Shown here: positions 27,735-37,232 of the stretch, piece by piece
Position numbering within the stretch: position 1 is the first letter of the stretch
Layout of the letters: every line of letters starts with the position of its first letter
NCBI RefSeq assembly: GCF_008933955.1
Contig: NZ_WBXO01000007.1
Span: 1-64,000 of the forward strand
Direction: 5' to 3'
Origin: Heliorestis acidaminivorans
GTDB lineage: Bacteria; Bacillota; Desulfitobacteriia; Heliobacteriales; Heliobacteriaceae
DNA: 64,000 nt
Program-made: the position numbers and the translations under genes
The notes under the pieces: generated by a model
Seen by the model: the letters and a program-made list of their open reading frames with translations, nothing else
What the model was told of the DNA's origin: nothing
Database searches by the model: none

Positions 27735-28577
27735 GTGACTCAAGTAGAAGAAGAAAAAAAGCCCCTTTCACTAGTTGCTATTGATGTTGATGATACCTTA
27801 CTGACTGATGAATTAAAAATTTTAAGGCAGGTAAAAGAAGCGATTCAAAAAGCTCAACAAAAAGGTGTGACTGTAACCTTAGCTACAGGTCGCATGTATC
27901 GCTCGACCCTTCCTTATGCCAATGAATTGGGCTTGGCTTTACCACTCATTGTTTATCAAGGAGCTTTAATTAAAGATTCCAAGACTGGTGAAGTGCTCTG
28001 GCATCGTTCTGTCGATAAAGCAGTAGCTAGGGAAGTGCTGTCTTTTTTAAGGGATCAAAAGCTACATGTCAATTTATATGTAAATGATCAGTTGTATATG
28101 GAGAAGTTGGATGAAGAAGGTCTAGGTTATATCAAGTTAGCCAAAGTACCAGCTACGTTGATCCAAGACCATGCCTCACTCCTAGAAGAACACAATCCTA
28201 CCAAAATTTTAGCTATTGGAGATCCTGAAGTTCTTAAAAAGCTAGAAAAAGAGGGGCGGGAGCGTTGGGGTGATCGGCTCTTTGTAACCCGCTCCAAGCC
28301 TTTTTACTTAGAATTTATGGATCGTCGAGCAGGTAAAGGAGAGGCCCTGCATTTTCTAGCAGAGAGGCTAAATATTTCTCGAGAAGCTGTTATGGCCATC
28401 GGCGACTCTTATAACGATCTAGATATGCTTGACTACGCCGGAATTTCAGTAGCCATGGGCAATGGTGCTCAAGAAGTTCGAGAGCGAGCTAGTTGGATTG
28501 CACCTACGAATCAAGAAGGTGGAGTTGCCGTGGCTCTCGAGCGTTTTGTACTTAGTGGTTTGAAAGGAGCTCAATAA
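27735..28577 (+). CDS. Cof-type HAD family hydrolase
   Basis: A 280-residue HAD phosphatase of the Cof/YkrA group. Motif I is AIDVDDTLLT (nucleophile and acid/base Asp), motif II LATGRMYR, and the C-terminal motif IV AIGDSYNDLDMLDYAG. The cap domain between about residues 85 and 190 is of the C2 type. Such enzymes dephosphorylate sugar phosphates, FMN or other metabolites; the substrate is not predictable. The start is GTG at 27735 with AGGAG about 13 bases upstream. The FMN-dependent enzyme gene follows after 3 bases, hinting at flavin or hydroxyacid metabolism, but this is only proximity. Confidence 0.88.
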   Translation: MTQVEEEKKPLSLVAIDVDDTLLTDELKILRQVKEAIQKAQQKGVTVTLATGRMYRSTLPYANELGLALPLIVYQGALIKDSKTGEVLWHRSVDKAVAREVLSFLRDQKLHVNLYVNDQLYMEKLDEEGLGYIKLAKVPATLIQDHASLLEEHNPTKILAIGDPEVLKKLEKEGRERWGDRLFVTRSKPFYLEFMDRRAGKGEALHFLAERLNISREAVMAIGDSYNDLDMLDYAGISVAMGNGAQEVRERASWIAPTNQEGGVAVALERFVLSGLKGAQ

Positions 28578-28580
28578 GTA

Positions 28581-29591
28581 ATGGACTTAAAAGAAATCAA
28601 AGCTTCAGCTCGGGAGAAGATGAAAGGTTTTTGTCGAATTTGCCCTACCTGTGATGGTCGCGTCTGCGCAGGAGAAGTACCTGGTATGGGAGGTGCTGGC
28701 ACTGGCTCGTCCTTTATAGAAAACCTTCGTGCTCTTAGTGCTGTTAAGTTGAATATGCGTACTCTTCATGATGCTAAAGAGCCTGATATGTCTGTAGAAA
28801 TTTTTGGACAATCTTTACAAGGGCCAATTATGGGAGCGCCTATTACTGGTGCTTCTTATAATGGTGGTGGTGCTATTTCTGAATTGGAGATGGTTACTGC
28901 TATTGTGAAAGGTTCAGCAGAAGCTGGTCTGATCGGTTGGGGTGGTGACGGTGCTGATCCTACTATGTATCACTCTGGCTTAGAAGCGATTAAAGGGACA
29001 GGAAAAGGTATTACTTGTATCAAACCGCGATCTCAAGATGAGATTATAGAGCGTATTAAGGCCGCTGAAAAAACAGCTGTTACGGCTATTGGTATAGATA
29101 TCGATGGTGCTGGACTGGTTACGATGGCTTTAAAAGGTCAACCAGTTGGACCGAAGACGAAAGCAGAATTGACTGAGCTTGTACAAGCTACGAAATTGCC
29201 ATTAATTATTAAAGGCATTATGACTGTTGACGAAGCTGTTGCCGCCGCTGAAGCAGGTGCTCAAGCAATAGTTGTATCTAACCATGGTGGTCGCATTCTA
29301 GATCATACTCCTGGTGCCGCTACGGTACTCCCCGAAATCGCAGAAGAATTAAAAGGCAAAATCACTATCTTAGTTGACGGTGGCGTACGTTCAGGCACTG
29401 ACGTCTTAAAATACTTAGCCTTAGGTGCGGACACAGTCTTAATCGGCCGCCCTGTCATGCAAGCCGCTTTCGGCGGTGGCGTTGAAGCAGTCAAAGTACT
29501 TATGGATAAGTACAAAGCTGAGCTTTATCAGGCGATGATTGTTACTGGTTGTAAGTCAGTTCAAGACATTGGGCCAGAGATTCTTTATTAA
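28581..29591 (+). CDS. FMN-dependent alpha-hydroxy-acid dehydrogenase/oxidase family protein
   Basis: A 336-residue TIM-barrel flavoprotein. C-terminal motifs are typical of the LldD/glycolate-oxidase family: GIDIDGAG, LPLIIKGIMTVDEAVAA (FMN Lys), VVSNHGGRILDHTPGA (catalytic His and Arg region), and ILVDGGVRSGTDVLKYLALGADTVLIGRP (phosphate binding). The N terminus has four Cys (FCRICPTCDGRVC) and a GMGG segment, as in a shorter clostridial subgroup that lacks the usual N-terminal extension. Hydroxyacid (possibly lactate) oxidation is inferred. It is probably co-transcribed with the HAD gene and ends at the terminator at 29624-29662. Confidence 0.85.
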   Translation: MDLKEIKASAREKMKGFCRICPTCDGRVCAGEVPGMGGAGTGSSFIENLRALSAVKLNMRTLHDAKEPDMSVEIFGQSLQGPIMGAPITGASYNGGGAISELEMVTAIVKGSAEAGLIGWGGDGADPTMYHSGLEAIKGTGKGITCIKPRSQDEIIERIKAAEKTAVTAIGIDIDGAGLVTMALKGQPVGPKTKAELTELVQATKLPLIIKGIMTVDEAVAAAEAGAQAIVVSNHGGRILDHTPGAATVLPEIAEELKGKITILVDGGVRSGTDVLKYLALGADTVLIGRPVMQAAFGGGVEAVKVLMDKYKAELYQAMIVTGCKSVQDIGPEILY

Positions 29592-29623
29592 CAGCCCTTG
29601 CTATGGAAATGTCTTCTCTCTGC

Positions 29624-29662
29624 AAAAGAGCAGTCTCTCAAGTGAAGAGACTGCTCTTTTCT
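29624..29662. terminator. Intrinsic terminator
   Basis: AGAGCAGTCTCT (29627-29638) pairs with AGAGACTGCTCT (29646-29657), flanked by A and T runs. It separates the hydroxyacid dehydrogenase from the glycoside hydrolase operon. Confidence 0.9.
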
Positions 29663-29815
29663 ATATCCTAATAAAGGAAATACTTTGCAGTGCATAGAAT
29701 AATATAACCAAGCAAATATAGGTAAACAATGGCTATGTCAAGTTATCCTTTGTATAGATAGAGTAGACAGTGGCGAAGATGGTAGTAAAAAAAAGGTGAA
29801 AAGTGAGGCGATGGA

Positions 29816-31318
29816 ATGACTTCTGTGCCAGAGTGGTTTCGTTCGGCTATTATATATCAAATCTATCCTCGTGTTCACGGCTTTCAAGAGGGGCGCTTCG
29901 GTACGCTTGTAGATATTGAAAAGGATCTTGAACGCATTCAAAAGCTAGGAGCTAATACTATTTGGTTGATGCCTATTCAGCCCCTCGGGGAAGTGAACCG
30001 TAAAGGGATATCTGGTTCTCCTTATGCAATTCGTGATTATAAAAGCATCAGTGCTGATGTAATTGCTTGTGACCGAAAAGAAGAGTTGTCGCCTGATGAC
30101 TTAGAAGCTTTGGGGAAAGAGCAATTTCGCTCTCTTGTTAAGTCAGCCCATCAACGAGGTATGCGCGTCCTGATGGATTTTGTAGGTAATCATTGTGCGC
30201 CTGATAATGTCCTGCTCGATCCTGCTAACCCACCTCAGCGAGGTGGTTATCATCCTGAGTGGTTTATTTGGGATCAAGAAGATAAATTACCTTTAGCACC
30301 TGAGCCAGACTGGTGGGATACCGTTGATATCAATTATGGTATTGCTGTTCCAGGTAAGCCTAACTATCATCGTCTCTATCATCAAGATGAACAAGTACAG
30401 AAAGAACTTTGGGCTTACATGACATCAGTTTTAACTTATTGGGTTAAGGAATTTGATATTGACGGTTATCGTTGCGATTTTGCCCACTGGGTACCTTTAG
30501 AGTTCTGGCGAGAAGCGATTGCAGAAGTTAAAGGGATCAAAAAAGAAACTATATTTTTTGCTGAAGCTTATGATCGCTTGAAAGAACTTCTAGAAAGCGG
30601 CTTTGATGCTACCTATGCATTTGAAATCTATAATCAGCTAAAAAGTCTTCATCATGACGTTAAGTACGACGATCCATATTTTGAAGTACCTTATATTAAA
30701 GATAAAATTAACTGGGAGCGGAATCGTTTCGGCCCTCGTTATTGTATGGTTCGCTATACAGAAAATCACGATGAGATTCGCAGTATCGTTATGTACGGTA
30801 GTGAAGAAAGAAGTAAACCACCCTTTTTATTAGCCCTTACCTTGCCCGGTGTACCTTTGCTTTACGCAGGACAGGAAGCAGGTGCTGTAATTAGGCCTCC
30901 TCTTTTTGAAGGGAACTTCGGGGAAGAGAAGTTTCAAAATATAGACTTTCATGGCCGTAAAGATTTAACAAAGTGGTATGAAAAAGTATTGACCTTACGC
31001 CAAGAGAAGTCTTATCTAAAAGGGCCAGAGCTCACTTTTGTTATTCCTAGTAATCGCAAAATGGTGATTTATCTTCGTCGATGGGGTAATGAAATGGCTT
31101 TAATGATCATAAACTTTGCTTTTGATAGTATCTCTGAAGATGTGGAGTTTGATCTTCCTGCAGAAATACTTCAATCTTGCTGGGATAGTGGTGGTCAGCT
31201 TGTTGATCTGCTTGAAGGACAGCAGGTAATCAAGATTGGCTCACGTACTGTTGCCCAAAGAGTGAAGCTAACCTTAAGCTCTCTACAGTCGCTCCTATTA
31301 GAAATGAGGAATAATTAA
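29816..31318 (+). CDS. GH13 family alpha-amylase-like enzyme, cytoplasmic
   Basis: A 500-residue (beta/alpha)8 enzyme without a signal peptide. GH13 regions are visible: region I VLMDFVGNHCAP, region II GYRCDFAHW with the nucleophile Asp, region III FFAEAYD with the acid/base Glu, and region IV RYTENHDE with the third carboxylate. A small C-terminal beta domain follows (about 415-500). Trehalose synthase- or alpha-amylase-like activity on maltodextrin or glycogen is likely, but the exact specificity is not clear. It is first of a four-gene overlapping operon with malQ (TAATG overlap), a ROK kinase and a phosphatase-superfamily gene. Confidence 0.88.
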   Translation: MTSVPEWFRSAIIYQIYPRVHGFQEGRFGTLVDIEKDLERIQKLGANTIWLMPIQPLGEVNRKGISGSPYAIRDYKSISADVIACDRKEELSPDDLEALGKEQFRSLVKSAHQRGMRVLMDFVGNHCAPDNVLLDPANPPQRGGYHPEWFIWDQEDKLPLAPEPDWWDTVDINYGIAVPGKPNYHRLYHQDEQVQKELWAYMTSVLTYWVKEFDIDGYRCDFAHWVPLEFWREAIAEVKGIKKETIFFAEAYDRLKELLESGFDATYAFEIYNQLKSLHHDVKYDDPYFEVPYIKDKINWERNRFGPRYCMVRYTENHDEIRSIVMYGSEERSKPPFLLALTLPGVPLLYAGQEAGAVIRPPLFEGNFGEEKFQNIDFHGRKDLTKWYEKVLTLRQEKSYLKGPELTFVIPSNRKMVIYLRRWGNEMALMIINFAFDSISEDVEFDLPAEILQSCWDSGGQLVDLLEGQQVIKIGSRTVAQRVKLTLSSLQSLLLEMRNN

Positions 31319-32874
31319 TGAAAAAACTCTGGAACGAGCGCAGAAGCGGAATTTTGCTTCACCCTACATCTCTGCCAGGGAAGAACTATATTGGTGACTT
31401 AGGGCCAGAAGCTTATCGATTTGTCGATTTTTTACGTGCCTGCGGTCAAACACTTTGGCAAGTTTTACCTTGTGGACCTACAGGTTATGGTGATTCACCT
31501 TACTCGGCACTCTCTGCCTTTGCAGGTAATCCCCTGATGATCAGTCCTGAGATTTTGCATCGTCAGGGTCTTCTTCGGGAAGATGAACTACCGCCGGAAA
31601 AAGCGGCCCTCATAGGCAAGGTTGATTATGCAAGAGCTCGCACCTATAACGAGCAAATGCTACAACAAGCCTACGAGCGTTTTAAAATGAAAAAAGAGCT
31701 ACATTATGCCTTTGGGGAATTTTGCCATCGGCAGGCGCACTGGCTAGAAAAGTTCGTTTTGTATAAAGCCTTAAAAGAAGTACATGGAGAAGCAGAATGG
31801 ACGCAATGGCAACCTGCCTATGCTTTAGCACAAGAAGAAGCTTTGCAAAAAGCGACTCATGACTTATCAGATAAAATGTCTTTTCATCGCTTTGTTCAGT
31901 ATCTTTTCTTTGATCAATGGCAAGCTCTTAAAGCCTATGGTAATCAAAGAGGAATCAGCTTTATTGGTGATATGCCTATCTATGTAGCTTGGGATAGTGC
32001 TGATACTTGGGGTAATCGAGAGCTTTTTGCTTTGAATGAAGAAGGCTATCCTCAAGAAGTAGGCGGTGTGCCACCAGATTATTTTAGTGAGACAGGGCAA
32101 CTTTGGGGTAATCCAGTCTATGACTGGGATTATCAAAAGTCTACAGGATTTCAATGGTGGATTCGTCGTTTTCAGCACACTTTTTTGCTTTTTGACTGGG
32201 TACGTGTTGACCATTTTCGGGGCTTTGAAGCTTACTGGGCTGTTCCTTATGGTGAAAAAACAGCCATCAAGGGCCTATGGAAGAAAGCACCTGGTGATGA
32301 ACTCTTTTCAGCACTCTCTTCAGCCCTTGGACCTGAACCATTACCAATTATTGCAGAAGATCTGGGGGTAATTACACCAGAAGTTGTGGCACTTCGTGAA
32401 AAGTTCAACTTTCCTGGTTTGAAGATCTTACAATTTGCCTTTGATTCTAAGGAAGAAAATGATTTTATTCCTTTTCGCTATGAACGCAACTACGTTGTCT
32501 ATACAGGTACTCATGATAACGACACGACTCTCGGTTGGTTTGAGCAAGCGGCACCGCAAGATCAGGAGTACGCCTTACGTTATATGAACAGTGATAGAAA
32601 CAAGGTTGTTCAAGATTTTATTAGACTGGCTCTCTCTACGGTATCGCATAGCACAATTTTCCCTATGCAAGATCTGCTAGGCCTAGACAGCACCGCACGG
32701 ATGAACTTTCCAGGCACCGCCGAAGGGAATTGGAACTGGCGCTTCCAATGGGATCAATTGAGGGAAGAAGTTATTTTGGAGTTAGCTGATCTGACCAGAC
32801 TTTATGGCCGTTGGTTCGGAGAGCAAGGAGGTGCTTTTACTGCCCATACAGAAGAAAATAGCCATCGCCATTGA
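31318..32874 (+). CDS. malQ: 4-alpha-glucanotransferase (amylomaltase)
   Basis: A 518-residue GH77 enzyme that transfers maltosyl or longer units between 1,4-alpha-glucans and releases glucose. Motifs include GILLHPTSLPG at the N terminus, GDMPIYVAWDSADTWGN, the nucleophile region WVRVDHFRGFEAYW, the acid/base region IIAEDLGVITPEV, and YTGTHDNDTTLGW. The length is standard. It is coupled to the upstream amylase gene by a one-base overlap and overlaps the downstream ROK kinase. Confidence 0.96.
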   Translation: MKKLWNERRSGILLHPTSLPGKNYIGDLGPEAYRFVDFLRACGQTLWQVLPCGPTGYGDSPYSALSAFAGNPLMISPEILHRQGLLREDELPPEKAALIGKVDYARARTYNEQMLQQAYERFKMKKELHYAFGEFCHRQAHWLEKFVLYKALKEVHGEAEWTQWQPAYALAQEEALQKATHDLSDKMSFHRFVQYLFFDQWQALKAYGNQRGISFIGDMPIYVAWDSADTWGNRELFALNEEGYPQEVGGVPPDYFSETGQLWGNPVYDWDYQKSTGFQWWIRRFQHTFLLFDWVRVDHFRGFEAYWAVPYGEKTAIKGLWKKAPGDELFSALSSALGPEPLPIIAEDLGVITPEVVALREKFNFPGLKILQFAFDSKEENDFIPFRYERNYVVYTGTHDNDTTLGWFEQAAPQDQEYALRYMNSDRNKVVQDFIRLALSTVSHSTIFPMQDLLGLDSTARMNFPGTAEGNWNWRFQWDQLREEVILELADLTRLYGRWFGEQGGAFTAHTEENSHRH

Positions 32875-33820
32875 TTTAGGTGGTACAGCAATCAAAGGTG
32901 CTCTTATCAATGAAGAAGGTACTATTTTGAGCCAAAAAAGCTGCCCTACAGAAGCCGAAGCTGGTTACGAAAAAGTAAAGCAGAATATTTTGGAGATGAT
33001 TGAGTCTTTTCGTGAAGAAAGTCAGAGCAAAAAATATGGAGAAGTGAAAGGAATAGGTCTAGGTGTACCAGGCACAATCGATTCTGCTACACCTCAGATT
33101 GTTACTTTTGCACCGAATCTTCATTGGAAGAATGTGCCCATTGGGTCGGATCTGGAAAAGCTAACACAATTGCCTCTTTTCATGGAAAACGATGCTAATT
33201 TGGCCGCTTGTGGTGAGCATTGGAAAGGTGCCGGTCAGGGTTCTACTTCCCTTGCAGTCCTAACTCTAGGTACTGGTGTCGGTTGTGGTCTTATTTTAGA
33301 AAACCAGCTTTATCGAGGTGTTAAGGGCGGGGCTGGTGAAGTGGGTCATCTTGTTCTTATACCAGATGGCCCACGTTGTAACTGTGGGCTACGTGGTTGC
33401 CTAGAAGCTCTGGTAGGAGCGCCAGCTATCGTCGCCATGGCAGAAAAACATCTAGCTATTGACAAGAGCGACTTGTTAGGCCAAGTAGAAGGCTCTTTAG
33501 AGGCGCGCCATATTTTTGATGCCGCTCGAGAAAAAGATCCGATGGCTCAGGCTATAGTTCAACAAGTGGCCGGTTATCTTGGTTGGGGAATCGCTCTACT
33601 ACTAAACACCTTGAATTTAGAACGAATTCTCCTTGGTGGCGGTATTGCTAAGGCTGGTGAAGTACTTTTTAACCCATTGCGGGAAGCAATTAAACAAAGA
33701 GCCTTGCCTGTTGCTATAGAAAGCGCAATTATCGAAGAGGCTACACTAGGCAACAAGGCTGGCATAATGGGAGCAGCTTCTCAAGTTTTTTATAGAACAA
33801 AGAAAGTGGGCGATCAATGA
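32831..33820 (+). CDS. ROK family glucokinase
   Basis: About 329 residues. The phosphate-binding motif IAIDLGGTAIKGALI begins the domain, and the ROK zinc/His signature GEVGHLVLIPDGPRCNCGLRGCLEA is intact; FMENDANLAACGE supplies the catalytic Asp. It would phosphorylate the glucose freed by MalQ and the amylase, passing glucose-6-phosphate to Pgi. The start is uncertain: GTG at 32831 (GGAGAG 7 bases upstream), CTG at 32840 (8 bases after AGGAGG) and ATG at 32804 (no site) are all in frame. It overlaps malQ and, by 4 bases, the next gene. Confidence 0.88.
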   Translation: MLLLPIQKKIAIAIDLGGTAIKGALINEEGTILSQKSCPTEAEAGYEKVKQNILEMIESFREESQSKKYGEVKGIGLGVPGTIDSATPQIVTFAPNLHWKNVPIGSDLEKLTQLPLFMENDANLAACGEHWKGAGQGSTSLAVLTLGTGVGCGLILENQLYRGVKGGAGEVGHLVLIPDGPRCNCGLRGCLEALVGAPAIVAMAEKHLAIDKSDLLGQVEGSLEARHIFDAAREKDPMAQAIVQQVAGYLGWGIALLLNTLNLERILLGGGIAKAGEVLFNPLREAIKQRALPVAIESAIIEEATLGNKAGIMGAASQVFYRTKKVGDQ

Positions 33821-34728
33821 TGGAAAGCCATCACTTTCGTAAAGTAGATAAAGTAGTCCTGCTCGTAATTGACGGCATGGACTGTGTTAACTTAACGATG
33901 GCTCATACACCTGTCATGGACGGGCTACATGGAAAAACAGCCGTTGGTGTGGCTCATACGGAAGTGTTAGGTGCTGGGGCGGCCATCACACCGATTGCTC
34001 ACGGTATGATGGGAACGGGCTACAATGTTATAGCCCACCGCCCTGGCTATCAAGCAACAGGTCGTCCCTATGACTACCACGGCTCACCTGTTGAAACTAT
34101 CGGTGAAGTAGCAAGGGAAGCAGGGATGACAACAGCAGCTGTGGGCAAGAATGAGGCAGCTATTGTTCTTGGTGGCTCTGATCAAGTCGATTTGCGGCGT
34201 CTTGAGATGGATGGTATTGACGGCGGAGACCACCGGATTTTAGCGCAAGAAGTATTGCAAGTCTTAAAAAAGATGGATTGTGGTATTTTAGTAGCCAATT
34301 ATTCTGCTGTTGATATGATGGCCCATAGAAGAGATGTCAGTCTTCTGATAGAATCGGTAGAAAGGGCTGACGCTATTGTAGCCAAACTTTTAGCGTCTGT
34401 TGATCTAGAGAAAACGTTATTTGTTATTACTGCTGATCATGGCACTAACCCTTTCACAGGCAATCACAACACAGCACCAACACCGATTTGCTTGATCACG
34501 GGGCAGATAACAGGAAGACAAAACCTAGGTGTCGTTCATAACCTAGAAATAGCGCCTACTATTACAGCGGCACTAGGGTTACGTCGACCTGCGCAAGCTC
34601 TAGGTCGCGACCTTTTACCTCTTGCTCTTGGTAAAGAAAGAGAGTACTCCTATCACATAAAGCTAGAAGAACAGCTAGAAGAACTATATCGTCTTGATCA
34701 ACCGCGCCATGTGCAACAACATATCTAA
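33817..34728 (+). CDS. Alkaline-phosphatase-superfamily (metalloenzyme) protein
   Basis: A 303-residue protein of the phosphoglyceromutase/nucleotide-pyrophosphatase fold. Metal-site segments are VVLLVIDGMDCVN at the start, NYSAVDMMAHRRD in the middle and VITADHGTNPFTGNHNTAPTP near residue 208. It lacks the long insert of iPGM. It overlaps the ROK gene (ATG in AATGATGG) and so is probably last in the maltodextrin operon. Hydrolysis or transfer of a phosphate on a sugar is a reasonable guess, but I do not recognise the exact family. Confidence 0.7.
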   Translation: MMESHHFRKVDKVVLLVIDGMDCVNLTMAHTPVMDGLHGKTAVGVAHTEVLGAGAAITPIAHGMMGTGYNVIAHRPGYQATGRPYDYHGSPVETIGEVAREAGMTTAAVGKNEAAIVLGGSDQVDLRRLEMDGIDGGDHRILAQEVLQVLKKMDCGILVANYSAVDMMAHRRDVSLLIESVERADAIVAKLLASVDLEKTLFVITADHGTNPFTGNHNTAPTPICLITGQITGRQNLGVVHNLEIAPTITAALGLRRPAQALGRDLLPLALGKEREYSYHIKLEEQLEELYRLDQPRHVQQHI

Positions 34729-34847
34729 CTGCACTCTTTAGCTGACCATGCTTCTGAAAGCACTAAAATATAAGGCAAATAGATAGTCAGAAGGAAACTG
34801 CTATAGTAGACTGCAGAAGATAGCTAAGAAAGGAGGTGCCGGTTTTT

Positions 34848-35750
34848 ATGGAAAAGATAAAAGACCATACCATCGAAGTTGTCATCATCACCGGCCTCTC
34901 CGGTGCAGGAAAAAGCCAGGCCATTCGAGTTTTTGAAGATCTAGGTTTTTTTTGTGTTGATAATTTACCACCTAATCTTTTGCCCAAGTTTGGCGAGCTC
35001 ATTGTACAGTCGACAGGCAAAATTAAAAAGATCGCTCTCGTTATAGATATCCGTGGACGGGAATTTTTCAGTTCTTTAAATGAAGGTCTCGATGAACTGC
35101 AAAGACAAGGATTAGGCAGTGAAATTTTCTTTTTAGAAGCTTCTGATGAAACACTTATTCGCCGCTTTAAAGAGTCGCGAAGACGTCATCCCCTTTCAGA
35201 AAGCGGGCGCATTTTAGACGGAATTCAGCGTGAGCGCACCATTTTATCGGATTTACGAGGTAGGGCTAACTGGATTATTGATACGACCGATCTTTCAGTA
35301 CAAAATCTTAGAAGACAGATTGTTGATATGTTTGCTCAAGAAGAAGAAAAAGGCAATATGAAAATAACTTTAATGTCCTTTGGTTTCAAATACGGTGTGC
35401 CTCGTGATGTTGATTTACTAATGGATGTGCGCTTTTTGCCGAATCCTCACTATATCCCCGAATTAAAACCATTAACAGGTAACGATGAAGCTGTGCAAAA
35501 CTACGTTATGAAGTCACAAGCAACCCGTCTTTTTTTACGTAAGTTTTACTCTCTTTTACGATTTTTGATCCCCCACTATGTGAAAGAAGGGAAGAGTCAC
35601 CTAGTCATCGCTATTGGTTGTACGGGAGGCAAACATCGTTCCGTCACGTTAGCCAATCGCCTAGCTCAAAGCTTGTCCAAGCAGAATTACTCGCTTACAG
35701 CAAAGCACCGAGACATTGAAAAGGATCGGGGAGGCGAGGAGAGAACGTGA
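34848..35750 (+). CDS. rapZ: RNase adapter/nucleotide-binding protein RapZ (YvcJ)
   Basis: A P-loop NTPase of 300 residues. Walker A GLSGAGKSQAIRVFEDLG (near residue 14), GFFCVDNLPP, and the C-terminal domain motifs FGFKYGVP, DVRFLPNP and IAIGCTGGKHRSVTLA are those of the RapZ/YvcJ family, which in E. coli controls GlmS via small RNAs and in Bacillus affects competence. The start is ATG at 34848, 9 bases after AGGAGGTG (34831-34838); a GTG in the frame lies within that site. First gene of the conserved rapZ-yvcK-whiA cluster. Confidence 0.95.
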   Translation: MEKIKDHTIEVVIITGLSGAGKSQAIRVFEDLGFFCVDNLPPNLLPKFGELIVQSTGKIKKIALVIDIRGREFFSSLNEGLDELQRQGLGSEIFFLEASDETLIRRFKESRRRHPLSESGRILDGIQRERTILSDLRGRANWIIDTTDLSVQNLRRQIVDMFAQEEEKGNMKITLMSFGFKYGVPRDVDLLMDVRFLPNPHYIPELKPLTGNDEAVQNYVMKSQATRLFLRKFYSLLRFLIPHYVKEGKSHLVIAIGCTGGKHRSVTLANRLAQSLSKQNYSLTAKHRDIEKDRGGEERT

Positions 35751-37117
35751 AATGGGCAATGTGGCTCTATCCAGGTTTGAAAATAAAGCGATGGATGGCA
35801 CTTTCCTTTCTCGGGATCTTTCTAGCTGGAGCGAGTGCCTCTTTGTTACTAGAAGGTCAGTTTTTTGGCTATCTAGAAAGTTTGATTCTTCAATTAACTA
35901 AACAATTAGAACCGGCGGCGCTCACTCTGGTGGGAATAATTCTTTTTGCTTGTGGTCTCTTGCTACACATCTTAGGCTTTATTCGTATGGTGCGTTCGAT
36001 TTACCAAGTCGTTGCACCAGAGAAAGAACGAAAACTTGTAGAAGTACTCTATCGAAGGCGCTCTTTAGAACGAGGTGCCAAGATTGTTGTCATCGGTGGA
36101 GGCACAGGCTTATCAGTATTACTGCGAGGTCTGAAAGAATATACCTCTAACATAACAGCTATCGTTACTGTATCTGACGATGGAGGCAGTTCGGGCAGGC
36201 TTCGGGATGATCTTGGTATCGTAGCACCAGGAGATATTCGGAACTGCTTAGTAGCCCTCGCCGATACGGAATCAGAAATGGATCAAGTATTAAACTATCG
36301 CTTTGCTCAAGGCGAACTATCAGGTCATAACTTAGGCAATTTACTACTAGCGGGCGCGGCGCAATCAGCTGGAAGTTTCGAAAAAGCAGTGGCCCTAATA
36401 AGCAAGGTCTTAGCAGTGCGTGGACAAGTCTTGCCATCTACTTTGTCGAACGTAACGCTCTGCGCTCTCTTGCGAAATGGTCAATATATACGGGGAGAGA
36501 CAGCAATTACAGCGGTCGATGGAGCTATTCGATCTGTTTTTCTTGACCCAGAAGATTGTCAGCCTTTGCCACAGACAGTGACAGCAATACAAGAAGCTGA
36601 TGCAATCATTATCGGCCCAGGTAGTTTATACACAAGCTTATTGCCCAATTTACTCGTTCAAGGAATTGCTGAAAGCCTTGCCGTTACGAAAGCACCCAAA
36701 ATCTATGTTTGTAATGTTATGACCCAACCAGGTGAAACAGATGGCTATAAAGCATCTCAACACCTACAAGCTATCAACAGTCACTGTCGACGCAATATTA
36801 TAGATTACATGATAGTAAATACAGAAAAAATCCCCCAACAACTTTTGCGCAAGTATGAAAAGCAAGGGCAAAAACCGGTTGCCGTTGATTATAAAAACCT
36901 AGAAAAGCAGGGATGCCAAGTCATTCGAGCCAAACTAATTAACCAAGAAGATCTCGTTCGTCATAATCCCTTGCGTCTCTCAGAAACGATTATAGATCTA
37001 GTCATGGAAGAAAAAGAACAGCAAAAAGGTGTGAACTTAATTGATCTTTTGCTCTTCAAACGGAAAAGATCTCGCTCCTTAGCGGATCAAAATCTTTTTA
37101 ATCGTTTCAAAGGTTAA
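35747..37117 (+). CDS. yvcK: YvcK/CofD-like gluconeogenesis factor with N-terminal membrane helices
   Basis: A 456-residue protein whose C-terminal 330 residues are the YvcK domain: IVVIGGGTGLSVLLRGLK, VSDDGGSSGRLR, GDIRNCLVAL and IIGPGSLYTSLLPNLLV (UDP-sugar binding in Bacillus YvcK). Before it are two hydrophobic helices (about residues 16-36 and 55-82) not found in Bacillus YvcK but common in Clostridia, which would anchor it to the membrane. The GTG start overlaps the rapZ stop (GTGA). The family is needed for growth on gluconeogenic carbon and for wall precursor supply. Confidence 0.93.
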   Translation: MKWAMWLYPGLKIKRWMALSFLGIFLAGASASLLLEGQFFGYLESLILQLTKQLEPAALTLVGIILFACGLLLHILGFIRMVRSIYQVVAPEKERKLVEVLYRRRSLERGAKIVVIGGGTGLSVLLRGLKEYTSNITAIVTVSDDGGSSGRLRDDLGIVAPGDIRNCLVALADTESEMDQVLNYRFAQGELSGHNLGNLLLAGAAQSAGSFEKAVALISKVLAVRGQVLPSTLSNVTLCALLRNGQYIRGETAITAVDGAIRSVFLDPEDCQPLPQTVTAIQEADAIIIGPGSLYTSLLPNLLVQGIAESLAVTKAPKIYVCNVMTQPGETDGYKASQHLQAINSHCRRNIIDYMIVNTEKIPQQLLRKYEKQGQKPVAVDYKNLEKQGCQVIRAKLINQEDLVRHNPLRLSETIIDLVMEEKEQQKGVNLIDLLLFKRKRSRSLADQNLFNRFKG

Positions 37118-37136
37118 AGCGAAGGAGTGAAAAGAC

Positions 37137-37232
37137 TTGTCTTTTTCCGTACAGACAAAAGAAGAATTAGCACGTATTGATGTTCGCCGCCGAAGTTTTT
37201 TCCTTACAAACGCAAATTATGGTACGGCGTAA
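37137..37232 (+). pseudogene. whiA: whiA 5' fragment (31 codons, in a different frame)
   Basis: AAGGAG (37121-37126) lies 10 bases before TTG at 37137. The frame reads MSFSVQTKEELARIDVRRR..., the standard start of WhiA, and stops at TAA 37230-37232. The rest of WhiA continues in the next frame from about 37192. This fragment therefore keeps the native ribosome site and the first 14-17 codons of whiA, separated from the body of the gene by an internal deletion and frame change. Confidence 0.75.

Noticed and set aside
37137-37232. Programmed frameshift in whiA
   Set aside because: There is no classic slippery site with a stimulatory element, and even after frame repair about 50 conserved residues are missing, so deletion or assembly error is more likely.
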